A stretch of 6,269 nt of DNA. Origin: Anaerolineae bacterium. GTDB lineage: Bacteria; Chloroflexota; Anaerolineae; UBA1429. The stretch is taken from assembly GCA_016928125.1 (NCBI GenBank), contig JAFGLK010000143.1:1-6269 (forward strand), in the 5' to 3' direction. Shown in pieces: positions 1 to 6,269 of the stretch. The translations under genes were made by a program, and so were the position numbers. How positions within the stretch are numbered: position 1 is the stretch's first letter; each line of letters opens with the position of its first letter. The notes beneath the pieces were generated by a model. It had not been told where the DNA came from. It did not search any database and was given only the letters and a program-made list of their open reading frames with translations.

Positions 1-1110
1 CCCAGACTCGCCTTCGCGGAGGGCGAGGTGCCGGCGCTTGAGGCGCCTCTCAATCAGGAGGGACAAGCCTTTGAGCTGCATCTCGACGGTCTGGGCAGGT
101 TGTGGATCAGCGACTATAACGCCAACGAGATCTGGCAAGTGAATCCTGAGACGGGCGCATGCACCCTATTTGGCGACCTGGATGCGCCCAGTGATGCGCA
201 AATGGACGCGTCGGGGCAGGTCTGGTGGACGAATCCTGATGATGTACTGCTGGGGCGCCTGTCGCCGGGCTCGGGCACGGTTACGCTCTGGTCGTTGGAG
301 GAGGCCGAGGCCTACAGCCTCCTGGGCCTGGCTTTTGACGAAGCTGGGCATGTGTGGCTGACCAACTCTTTCGACGCGCGTTTCCATCGCTTTGACCCGG
401 CCACGAGCGAGCTGTGCACCTACGAGCTCCCCCAACTGGGCGCCAGCGAGTATGTAACGGTCCAAGAGGGCGCTGTCTGGTTCGGCGATTGGCGGAATGG
501 CGCCATTGTGCGTTTCGAGCCCGCAAGCGGCCAACTGCGCTGGTGGCCCATCGCAGGAGAGGGCTCTTGGCCAGTGGGCTTGGCCTTTGATGACGACGGG
601 AGACTCTGGTGGGCGGACAACGGCCTGGGCGCTGTGGTGAGCCTCGATCCAGCGCGCATGCTGCAGACCACCTATCTGCTCCCTGATGCGGGGGCTCCCG
701 AGAGCATCTCCGTCGGCCCGTACGGCTGGGTATGGTATGCCGGGTCAGACGGAAGTCTGGGCACGCTCAACGCTCTCTATGCCGAGGGCACCTCGCAAAC
801 GGTGACTCCACAGACCCACGTTGCCGCGCTGGAACCGACCTGCATCGTGCTGGAGGGCACCACAGCCAGCGCGACCGTCACGCCAGGCACTCTTGACTGG
901 AGCCCTGTCACGCTCGCCTCGTCGGGCGCGAGCGGTTGGATAGAGTTTGGCCTTCCGCGGGTCGCGCGGCTCAGAGGGCTTGAGGCGGGCGAGACCCACA
1001 CTTGGGTGATCGACAGTGAGACTCAGCGTCTGGTCAGCATTCCCTTCACGCCGCCAGAGATGCACCGATTGACCCTACCGGTGGTCTACAACAACCGGGT
1101 TGCCCCATAA
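1..1110 (+). CDS. Vgb/SMP-30-like beta-propeller protein, 5'-truncated
   Basis: The frame is open from the first base, so this is the last 369 residues of a longer protein; the GTG at 28 is probably internal. Six repeats each carry an aromatic 'hydrophobic-W' strand after a D-x-x-G turn. The repeat tryptophans fall at residues 35, 75, 119, 160, 203 and 245 (spacing 40-44), followed by a 'x-R/V-x-P-x-S/T-G' turn. This is the periodicity of streptogramin-lyase (Vgb) and SMP-30/NHL-type propellers. A seventh blade and any signal peptide would lie upstream of the window. Residues about 265-350 form a beta-rich C-terminal segment, ending in a basic-hydrophobic tail HRLTLPVVYNNRVAP. That tail resembles the 'LPLVxxN' ending of many predicted secreted Anaerolineae proteins, so an extracellular, surface-linked role is inferred. 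I do not see the His/Glu pattern expected of an active virginiamycin B lyase, so no enzymatic role is assigned. Confidence 0.85.
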   Translation, partial: PRLAFAEGEVPALEAPLNQEGQAFELHLDGLGRLWISDYNANEIWQVNPETGACTLFGDLDAPSDAQMDASGQVWWTNPDDVLLGRLSPGSGTVTLWSLEEAEAYSLLGLAFDEAGHVWLTNSFDARFHRFDPATSELCTYELPQLGASEYVTVQEGAVWFGDWRNGAIVRFEPASGQLRWWPIAGEGSWPVGLAFDDDGRLWWADNGLGAVVSLDPARMLQTTYLLPDAGAPESISVGPYGWVWYAGSDGSLGTLNALYAEGTSQTVTPQTHVAALEPTCIVLEGTTASATVTPGTLDWSPVTLASSGASGWIEFGLPRVARLRGLEAGETHTWVIDSETQRLVSIPFTPPEMHRLTLPVVYNNRVAP

Positions 1111-1762
<652 letters not shown>

Positions 1763-1807
1763 TCTTGAGCAGCCCAACAGGCGCATGTGCGCGAGAACGC
1801 GCGCAAA

Positions 1808-1837
1808 ACGGCCCCCGGCGTTCTAGCCAGGGGCCGT
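1808..1837. terminator. Hairpin between convergent genes, likely bidirectional terminator
   Basis: Stem ACGGCCCC/GGGGCCGT (8 bp), one C-A mismatch, then GGC/GCC around the 6-nt loop GTTCTA. It starts 46 nt after the ferredoxin stop. On the + strand a short CTT follows. On the - strand the stem runs into TTTT (RC of 1805-1808), a better tail for ending the HTH transcript. It probably serves both convergent genes. Confidence 0.6.
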
Positions 1838-1870
1838 CTTGGCGTCCGACTGACGGCTGACCCCGACGCA

Positions 1871-1906
1871 CAGAGAGCCCGGCACACAGCTGCGCCGAGC
1901 TCTCTG
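1871..1906. terminator. Second imperfect hairpin between convergent genes
   Basis: Stem CAGAGAGC/GCTCTCTG (8 bp), one C-A mismatch, then CGGC/GCCG (4 bp) around a 10-nt loop. It begins 35 nt downstream of the HTH gene stop on the - strand. Neither side has a T-tract, so termination by itself is doubtful. It may be a 3'-end stabilising or processing structure that works with the neighbouring hairpin. Confidence 0.4.
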
Positions 1907-1940
1907 CATGGGTCCTATTCGGTTGTGGCGCCGGGCATAT

Positions 1941-2138
1941 TCAGCCCTCGGCCAGCTCCTCTTCGCCCTTGAGATGCCTCTCAAGCCAGGCGTCGAGATC
2001 GCTGCGGCGGAAACGCCACGTGCGCCCGATCTTGATCGCCGGTATCTTGCCATCCTGGGCCCACGAGTAAATCGTGGACTCTTTGAGCTGCAGGTATTGC
2101 GCCACCTGCTTGACGTTCAGCAACGTATCCTGATCCAT
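1941..2138 (-). CDS. Excisionase/AlpA-type helix-turn-helix DNA-binding protein
   Basis: A 65-residue protein that is almost entirely one winged-helix domain of the HTH_17 (excisionase/MerR-like) type. Features are LLNVKQVAQYLQLKESTIYSWAQ (residues 6-28, helix-turn-helix, shown here as the LNVxxVAxYL and STIYxW signatures), GKIPAIKIGRTWRF (30-43, the wing) and RRSDLDAWLERH (44-55, the closing helix). Residues 56-65 are a charged tail. Such proteins bind DNA as small regulators or as recombination directionality factors. No integrase, att repeat or phage gene is nearby, so a free-standing transcription regulator is more likely than a true Xis. The ATG at 2138 is preceded by a G-run (GGGGGGTG, about 2145-2151 on the opposite strand), a weak Shine-Dalgarno sequence. 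It is convergent with the ferredoxin and divergent from the peptidase. Family is clear; targets are unknown. Confidence 0.9.
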   Translation of the reverse strand: MDQDTLLNVKQVAQYLQLKESTIYSWAQDGKIPAIKIGRTWRFRRSDLDAWLERHLKGEEELAEG

Positions 2139-2291
2139 AGCAACACCCCCCAGACATGTGTTCTAGCCCTCAGTATGGAATGAACCCCAGCCGCGTAGTC
2201 GTTCCTCCTCTCGGCATACGCAGGAAGCCCCAACCAGGGCCGTCGCCTATGCTCGACTAAGCCGCCGCAAGTGCGCATCAAACCAGCATGA

Positions 2292-2308
2292 GGGATTTCA
2301 GGTATCCC
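2292..2308. repeat. GGGAT-N7-ATCCC inverted repeat at the HTH promoter start
   Basis: GGGAT (2292-2296) and ATCCC (2304-2308) form a perfect 5-bp inverted repeat with a 7-bp spacer. It lies at the predicted transcription start of the - strand promoter, where an operator would block initiation. It could equally form a small hairpin at the 5' end of the leader RNA. Confidence 0.4.
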
Positions 2309-2314
2309 AATGGT

Positions 2315-2343
2315 ATTGTACACGAAAACACGCAATTCGTCAA
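2315..2343 (-). promoter_or_regulatory. Sigma-70-type promoter for the HTH gene
   Basis: Read on the - strand: TTGACG (2338-2343), a 17-bp spacer, then TACAAT (2315-2320). Each box matches consensus at five of six positions with ideal spacing. The start would be near 2308, leaving a leader of about 170 nt before the HTH ATG at 2138, long for a 65-codon gene. Confidence 0.65.
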
Positions 2344-2525
2344 TGGAGACGTAAATCCACTATAGAGTGTGAAATGATCGCCAAAGTTTCAAACGCAGGG
2401 GCTTGCTGCATGTGAGGGTCAAAGGCCGCAGATGGAGCATAGGAGATTGAGGGAGATGTAATCGCTGGGCTCCGGTATCGTGCGCCGTGAGGGAACAGGA
2501 GGCGGCTGGCCATGCGCGCTGCGGC

Positions 2526-2554
2526 TTGCCAAAAAAGCCCCGCCCCAGTATCCT
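2526..2554 (+). promoter_or_regulatory. Candidate promoter for the peptidase operon
   Basis: TTGCCA (2526-2531, five of six to consensus), a 17-bp spacer, then TATCCT (2549-2554, four of six). Start would be near 2561, giving a leader of about 89 nt. The -10 box overlaps an inverted repeat (2550-2561). It is moderate in quality and the best-spaced + strand candidate I found in the interval. Confidence 0.45.
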
Positions 2555-2593
2555 ATGGGATAGGCATGCTTTGGATGGGCAATCCTGCAGGAT
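2550..2593. repeat. Two ATCC-N4-GGAT dyads, 32 bp apart
   Basis: ATCCTATGGGAT at 2550-2561 and ATCCTGCAGGAT at 2582-2593 share the pattern ATCC-N4-GGAT. The second is a perfect 12-bp palindrome. They begin 32 bp apart, about three helical turns, placing both on the same DNA face. The first overlaps the candidate -10 box, and another GGAT lies between them at 2573-2576. This layout is typical of paired operator sites; binding is an inference. Confidence 0.45.
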
Positions 2594-2599
2594 CAGCAC

Positions 2600-2617
2600 G
2601 GCGCGCTGATGCGCGCC
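2600..2617 (+). repeat. GC-rich hairpin in the peptidase leader
   Basis: GGCGCGC, loop TGAT, GCGCGCC: a perfect 7-bp all-GC stem with a 4-nt loop, ending 20 nt before the ribosome binding site GGAGGT. There is no T-tract, so it is not an obvious attenuator. In the mRNA it would form a stable leader structure and could affect translation or mRNA decay. Confidence 0.5.
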
Positions 2618-2637
2618 CAGGCTGACATCGCGATGGG

Positions 2638-2643
2638 GGAGGT
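2638..2643 (+). promoter_or_regulatory. Ribosome binding site of the S9 peptidase
   Basis: GGAGGT within a GGGGGAGGT run sits 6 nt before GTG 2650 and 15 nt before the next in-frame ATG (2659). An in-frame TGA at 2623-2625 closes the frame upstream. The GTG is therefore the best start. Confidence 0.8.
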
Positions 2644-2649
2644 AGCGCC

Positions 2650-4533
2650 GTGGAAAAGATGCTGGCCTATGGCCTGTGGCCAAGCCCGATCACACCCGCC
2701 AGCCTGGCCCACCAGGTTCGGCTCCAGGACGTGGCCTGGGACGCGGATGGCGCGACGCTCGTCTGGCTGGAGGGCCGCTCCGACCGTGGGGTGCTGGTGT
2801 GCGCCAGCACGGACGGGAACGCCCCCCGCGACCTGACCACCGATCTCTCGGTGCGCGCACGGGTGGGTTATGGCGGGGGCGACATGAGTGCAGCGGGTGG
2901 GCAGGCCTACTTTGTGTCCGGCGGACGCCTCTATCGCCAGGCTTTGTCTCACGGCTCGGCGCGGGCCATCACGCCCGCCTACGGCGAGGCGGCTGCGCCC
3001 CGCGTGTCCCCCGATGGCCGCTGGCTCGCGTTCATCCACTCCTACGAGGAGCGCGACTGTGTGGCGCTCGTGGATGCCGAGGGCCAATCCTGGCCCCAGA
3101 AGCTCCACGAGGGCCACGACTTTTACATGCAGGCCGCCTGGCATCCAGACAGCCGGCGCCTGGCCTGGATCGCCTGGAATCACCCGTTGATGCCTTGGGA
3201 CGGCACCCAGCTCTACCTGGCCGAGCTGGCCTTGCCCCACAAGGGCTTGCCCACCCTCGCCGGGAGCGAGGTGATCGCGGGGGATGATACCTGCGCGGTT
3301 CAACAGCCCGAGTTCTCGCCCGATGGCCGCCATCTGGCTTACATTTCGGATGCCACAGGCTGGCGCAATCTCTATGTGTATGAGTTGGAGAGCGGCGCGC
3401 ATCGTCCCCTGGTGACCGGCGAGGTGGATCTGGGCGTCACGACCTGGCGCCAGGACATGCGCACCTACGGCTGGAGCCCCGATGGCCGCTCGATCTACTA
3501 TGTGCAGACCAGCCAAGGCTTCGGCCAGCTCCGCCGCGTGGACGCGCAGACGGGCGAGCAGACGCCCATCGCCGCGCTCGAGGGCTATAGCGCCTTTGCT
3601 CAGGTCAGCGTATCGTCGCGGGGCAGGGTGGCAGCCATCGCATCTGGCGCCACGAGGCCCGAACGCGTGCTCACCTACGACCCGAGCAGCAGGCAGGTGC
3701 GGGTGTGGGCCCGCTCGGGCCACGAGACGCTGCCGCCGGAGATCTTGAGCACCCCCGAGGCGGTCGCCTGGCCCACTGCAGGAGACGGGCAGGCCTATGG
3801 GCTGTTGTACACGCCTCTGGAGCAGCGCTTTGCGGGCCTCGGCAAGCCTCCCGCGATTGTGATGGTCCACGGCGGGCCCACCGGTCAGACGGCCGCGCGC
3901 TTTGCGGCCGACGCGCAGTTCTTCGCCACGCGTGGCTATGTCGTTCTGGCGGTGAACTACCGTGGGAGCTCGGGCTATGGGCGCGCCTACCAGGATGCCC
4001 TGCGCGAGCGTTGGGGCATCTGCGATGTGGAAGACGCCGTGAGCGGGGCCGGCTTTCTGGCGGATACGGGCCGCGCCGATCCGGAGCGCATCGTGATCAT
4101 GGGGGGCAGCGCGGGCGGCTACACCGTGCTGCAGGCCTTGATTCACCATCCAGGCATCTTCAGGGCCGGCGTGTGTCTGTACGGGGTGACCAATCTCTTC
4201 ACCCTGGCCTCCGACACGCACAAGTTCGAACAGCGCTACCTGGATTCGCTGATCGGGCCGCTGCCCGAGACGGCACACCGCTATCGCGAGCGCTCGCCCA
4301 TCTTTTTCGCCGATCGCATCGTGGATCCGGTGGCGATCTTTCAGGGCGAGGAGGATCGCGTCGTGCCCCCCGATCAAGCGGAGACGATCGTGGCGGCCTT
4401 GCGCGACAAGGGTGTGCCGCACGAATACCACCTTTATCCGGGCGAAGGCCACGGTTGGCGCAAGACCGAGACCATCGAGGCGTTCTACACGACCCTATTG
4501 CGTTTTCTGAAGCAACACGTGCTCTTGGCCTGA
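2650..4533 (+). CDS. S9 family serine peptidase (acylaminoacyl/dipeptidyl peptidase type)
   Basis: A 627-residue cytoplasmic serine exopeptidase or oligopeptidase of the prolyl oligopeptidase clan (COG1506-like). It opens with YGLWPSPITPASLA (residues 7-20), common at the start of S9C enzymes. A beta-propeller follows to about residue 360, with PD40-type SPDG turns at 120, 223 and 276. It normally gates access so that only short peptides enter. The alpha/beta-hydrolase domain fills about 375-627: HGGP at 407-410 (oxyanion region), NYRGSSGYG at 436-444, nucleophile Ser487 in GGSAGGY, Asp569 in GEEDRVVPP and His601 in GEGHGW. The triad is complete, so the enzyme should be active. No signal peptide or membrane segment is visible. 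It starts at a GTG with a strong ribosome binding site. A PEP-synthase-like gene follows 71 bp later on the same strand, suggesting an operon. Exact specificity (N-acyl amino acid versus dipeptide release) cannot be read from sequence. Confidence 0.95.
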   Translation: MEKMLAYGLWPSPITPASLAHQVRLQDVAWDADGATLVWLEGRSDRGVLVCASTDGNAPRDLTTDLSVRARVGYGGGDMSAAGGQAYFVSGGRLYRQALSHGSARAITPAYGEAAAPRVSPDGRWLAFIHSYEERDCVALVDAEGQSWPQKLHEGHDFYMQAAWHPDSRRLAWIAWNHPLMPWDGTQLYLAELALPHKGLPTLAGSEVIAGDDTCAVQQPEFSPDGRHLAYISDATGWRNLYVYELESGAHRPLVTGEVDLGVTTWRQDMRTYGWSPDGRSIYYVQTSQGFGQLRRVDAQTGEQTPIAALEGYSAFAQVSVSSRGRVAAIASGATRPERVLTYDPSSRQVRVWARSGHETLPPEILSTPEAVAWPTAGDGQAYGLLYTPLEQRFAGLGKPPAIVMVHGGPTGQTAARFAADAQFFATRGYVVLAVNYRGSSGYGRAYQDALRERWGICDVEDAVSGAGFLADTGRADPERIVIMGGSAGGYTVLQALIHHPGIFRAGVCLYGVTNLFTLASDTHKFEQRYLDSLIGPLPETAHRYRERSPIFFADRIVDPVAIFQGEEDRVVPPDQAETIVAALRDKGVPHEYHLYPGEGHGWRKTETIEAFYTTLLRFLKQHVLLA

Positions 4534-4548
4534 ACGGCGGATCGGAGA

Positions 4549-4572
4549 CGAGGCCTGGCCAACTGGGCCTCG
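4549..4572 (+). repeat. Intercistronic hairpin
   Basis: CGAGGCC (4549-4555), a 10-nt loop, then GGCCTCG (4566-4572): a perfect 7-bp stem in the 71-bp gap between the peptidase and the ATP-grasp gene. With no T-run after it, it is more likely an mRNA processing or stability element, or a weak partial terminator, than a full stop to transcription. Confidence 0.4.
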
Positions 4573-4592
4573 CGCTGCACAAGCTGGACTGC

Positions 4593-4598
4593 GAGGTG
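4593..4598 (+). promoter_or_regulatory. Ribosome binding site of the ATP-grasp gene
   Basis: GAGGTG lies 6 nt before ATG 4605 and 12 nt before the second ATG at 4611, favouring 4605. A GTG at 4596 in the same frame overlaps this site and is unlikely. The frame stays open upstream, but there is no better start. Confidence 0.55.
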
Positions 4599-4604
4599 GG
4601 CACC

Positions 4605-6269
4605 ATGGCCATGTTCCGTGGCCTAGCCGACATCTCTCTCGACGATTTGGCGGCCTATGGCGGCAAAGCCGCCCGCCTGGGGGAGGCGTTGCGTCTGGGT
4701 TGCCCGGTGCTGCCCGGCATGGTCCTTTCGACCGATCTCTATCGGCGCTTTATGCAGCAGGGCGGCCTGCAGGGCGAGATCGCCTCGATCCTCAGCGCCC
4801 TACAGCCCTCTGCGCTGGCCCAGTTCCAGGCCGCGGAATGGGCCATTCGCTCGGCCTTCCAGGTGCGGCGGCTGCCCAACGAGGTGAGCGAGACGATCCG
4901 CGCCGCCTGGGCCGCCATGGGCGGCATTCCCTTGGCGGTGCGCTCCTCCGCCCTATGGGAGGACAGCCCGCAGCGCAGCTTCGTGGGCCAGCACGAGAGC
5001 TTTTTGGGCATCGAGGGAGAGGAAGCGGTCATTCAGGCCGTGCTGGGGTGCTGGATGTCGCTCTTTAGCGCCAAGGCGCTGGCCTATGCGCAACGCTTCC
5101 GCGTGGACTTGGTGCGCTCGGCCATGGCCGTGATCCTGCAGCCCATGATCCACTCGGAGGCCCACGGTGCGCTGTTCAATGTGGACCCCATCACAGGGAA
5201 TCCTGACATCTTTGTGCTTGAAGTCAAAGCGGGACCCCAAACGGGCATCCATCGCCTGCGGCCCTACGAGCGCAGCCCCGGCGAATCGCCACACTGGACC
5301 CGGCTGCGTTACTATGGATTGATGCTGGGTGAGACGCAACTGGCCTACCAGGGGATCGAGTGGACCATCTCGGAGGATCGCGTGTATCTGATGCGCGTGC
5401 GTCCTCTGACAAGCGTGCCGCCCTATCTTCCCCTCGGGAGTAGCGACGTGGGCGCCACGGGAAGGCAGCTCAGGCTGAATCGCCCGCAAGCCTGCGAAGC
5501 TCGGGCGCTGCGCCCTTACTCCTGGTATCATCGGAGCTTGAGCGCCAAGTTCAACGCCGCGTCGGTGCGCGAGGCCAATCGCCTCTTTTCGGCCCATTTG
5601 GAGCGCGAAGAGTACTATGTCTGCGGCTATCTCTACCTCTGGACCCGCCAAGCCGGGCTGCCGGCCTATGACATGGAGATCAGTCCCCTGCGGCGGCTCT
5701 TGCACAGCCTGCGGCGGCTCTATGCTGCTCGCCATCTGGATCGACCCTATCAGGCGCTCTGGCGGCGTGCTGCGCCGATCCTGGCTGAACTGGCCGAGAT
5801 CGATCTGTCCACCTTGTCCAAGAGAGAGCTGCACACGCGTCTGAGCCAAACGATCGATCTGGAGGAGGCCTTCTGGGTCGAGCGCGGTCGCCTGGGTAAC
5901 TGCGATCAGGCCCTGGCTGACATCTTTTCCCGCCTGTTCACACGCTGGGTTGGCGACGACCCGGATACCTGCGAGCTGCTGGTGCAGCGCGAGGGAGACC
6001 AACTGGCCCGTTCTCACGACGAGCTCTGCCAGCTGGCCCAAGTGCGCTATGCGAGCCCCGAAGAGGAGTCAAGGGCCTTTGCCGGCTTTTTCCGTCGCCA
6101 CCGCCACCTATTCGTCCCGAGCCATCATCTGACCAATCTGGAGGACGTTCGCCAGATCGCGGCAGACCGCGACCAGGCGCGCGAGCTGTGGAATCGCCTC
6201 AAGCACGACGATGAGGCCGTCGCCTTTTGCGCTGAACGCGCCCAAAGAGCTCAGCGTCGTGAGGTCGCA
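4605..6269 (+). CDS. PEP synthase/PPDK-type ATP-grasp protein, 3'-truncated
   Basis: The frame has no stop through 6269, giving 555 residues with the C-terminus missing. Residues 1-270 match the PEP/pyruvate-binding ATP-grasp domain (PPDK_N). Matching motifs are YGGKAARLGEAL (18-29, with the conserved Lys21), VRSSALWED (112-120), SFVGQHESF (125-133), a QPM...HGALFNVDPITGN stretch (179-199) and IEW...RVRPLT (251-269). Residues about 290-555 are mostly helical and charged, like the middle domain of PEP synthase-like phosphotransferases such as rifampin phosphotransferase (RPH). In those enzymes a swivelling phospho-His domain follows, here beyond the window. The family transfers phosphate from ATP through a histidine to pyruvate or another acceptor. 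Odd points: the usual GLGE loop after the DPxTG motif is replaced by AGPQTG; the stretch from Asp194 to Glu252 looks about 50 residues short; and the Gln normally two before the final Arg is Arg264. Activity and substrate are therefore uncertain. The gene likely shares a transcript with the peptidase. Confidence 0.85.
   Translation, partial: MAMFRGLADISLDDLAAYGGKAARLGEALRLGCPVLPGMVLSTDLYRRFMQQGGLQGEIASILSALQPSALAQFQAAEWAIRSAFQVRRLPNEVSETIRAAWAAMGGIPLAVRSSALWEDSPQRSFVGQHESFLGIEGEEAVIQAVLGCWMSLFSAKALAYAQRFRVDLVRSAMAVILQPMIHSEAHGALFNVDPITGNPDIFVLEVKAGPQTGIHRLRPYERSPGESPHWTRLRYYGLMLGETQLAYQGIEWTISEDRVYLMRVRPLTSVPPYLPLGSSDVGATGRQLRLNRPQACEARALRPYSWYHRSLSAKFNAASVREANRLFSAHLEREEYYVCGYLYLWTRQAGLPAYDMEISPLRRLLHSLRRLYAARHLDRPYQALWRRAAPILAELAEIDLSTLSKRELHTRLSQTIDLEEAFWVERGRLGNCDQALADIFSRLFTRWVGDDPDTCELLVQREGDQLARSHDELCQLAQVRYASPEEESRAFAGFFRRHRHLFVPSHHLTNLEDVRQIAADRDQARELWNRLKHDDEAVAFCAERAQRAQRREVA

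Larger units (their letters stand above)
2139..2649. other. 511-bp divergent regulatory interval
   Basis: Gene-free space between the HTH gene (-) and the peptidase gene (+). It contains a - strand promoter at 2315-2343, a candidate + strand promoter at 2526-2554 and several inverted repeats (listed separately). It also holds one 37-codon frame with a good AGGAGG ribosome binding site (2512-2625, +), treated as a finding. The stretch 2344-2500 is less GC-rich than the genes and shows only weak dyads, such as TGAAA/TTTCA at 2370-2391. Confidence 0.6.

Noticed and set aside
28..30. GTG as the true start of the propeller gene
   Set aside because: The frame is open upstream to base 1, no ribosome binding site precedes it, and a propeller blade and signal peptide are expected upstream.
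2117..2335. A 72-codon - strand frame starting with TTG inside the HTH promoter
   Set aside because: Its start lies between the -35 and -10 boxes, it overlaps the HTH gene start, and the product has no recognisable features.
2593..4452. A 619-codon open frame on the - strand
   Set aside because: It lies opposite the S9 peptidase, whose motifs and triad are unmistakable. Long antisense frames are expected in high-GC genes. Its product shows no recognisable domain.
4953..6041. A 362-codon open frame on the - strand
   Set aside because: It is the antisense shadow of the ATP-grasp gene, with no ribosome binding site or domain seen.

Overview
This is a high-GC bacterial window with five protein genes: four on the + strand, of which two are cut by the window edges, and one small gene on the - strand. 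The gene set fits a Chloroflexota (Anaerolineae-like) genome or metagenome contig. Clues are a secreted-looking beta-propeller ending in a tail close to the 'LPLVxxN' ending I associate with that group, an S9C peptidase starting with a 'YGLWPSPIT'-type motif, and an Alvin-type ferredoxin. The assignment is an inference; no rRNA or other marker gene is present.

Left part (1-1500): the 3' end of a Vgb/SMP-30-like six-blade propeller gene, then about 390 bp without a gene. That gap holds a hairpin shortly after the propeller stop and, at its far end, a near-consensus sigma-70 promoter. The promoter drives a compact 86-aa 2[4Fe-4S] ferredoxin (1502-1762).

Middle part (1763-2649): two imperfect hairpins lie between the ferredoxin and a convergent 65-aa excisionase-type helix-turn-helix gene (1941-2138, -). 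That gene has a good - strand promoter about 180 bp upstream and so a leader of roughly 170 nt. The 511 bp between it and the divergent peptidase gene is rich in dyads. Two copies of ATCC-N4-GGAT stand exactly 32 bp apart, one on a candidate -10 box. A GGGAT-N7-ATCCC dyad sits at the predicted - strand transcription start, and a 7-bp GC hairpin lies just before the peptidase ribosome binding site.

Right part (2650-6269): a complete cytoplasmic S9-family serine peptidase (propeller plus alpha/beta-hydrolase, catalytic triad visible) is followed 71 bp later by a PEP-synthase/PPDK-type ATP-grasp protein that runs off the window. The two are probably co-transcribed. The ATP-grasp part of the second protein is atypical: it is shortened, lacks the usual GLGE loop, and has Arg where the family normally has Gln before the terminal RP motif.

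I see no obvious new multi-gene system. The points most worth a second look are the divergent ATP-grasp protein and the dyad-rich region between the HTH gene and the peptidase. No CRISPR, tRNA, rRNA or insertion sequence was found.
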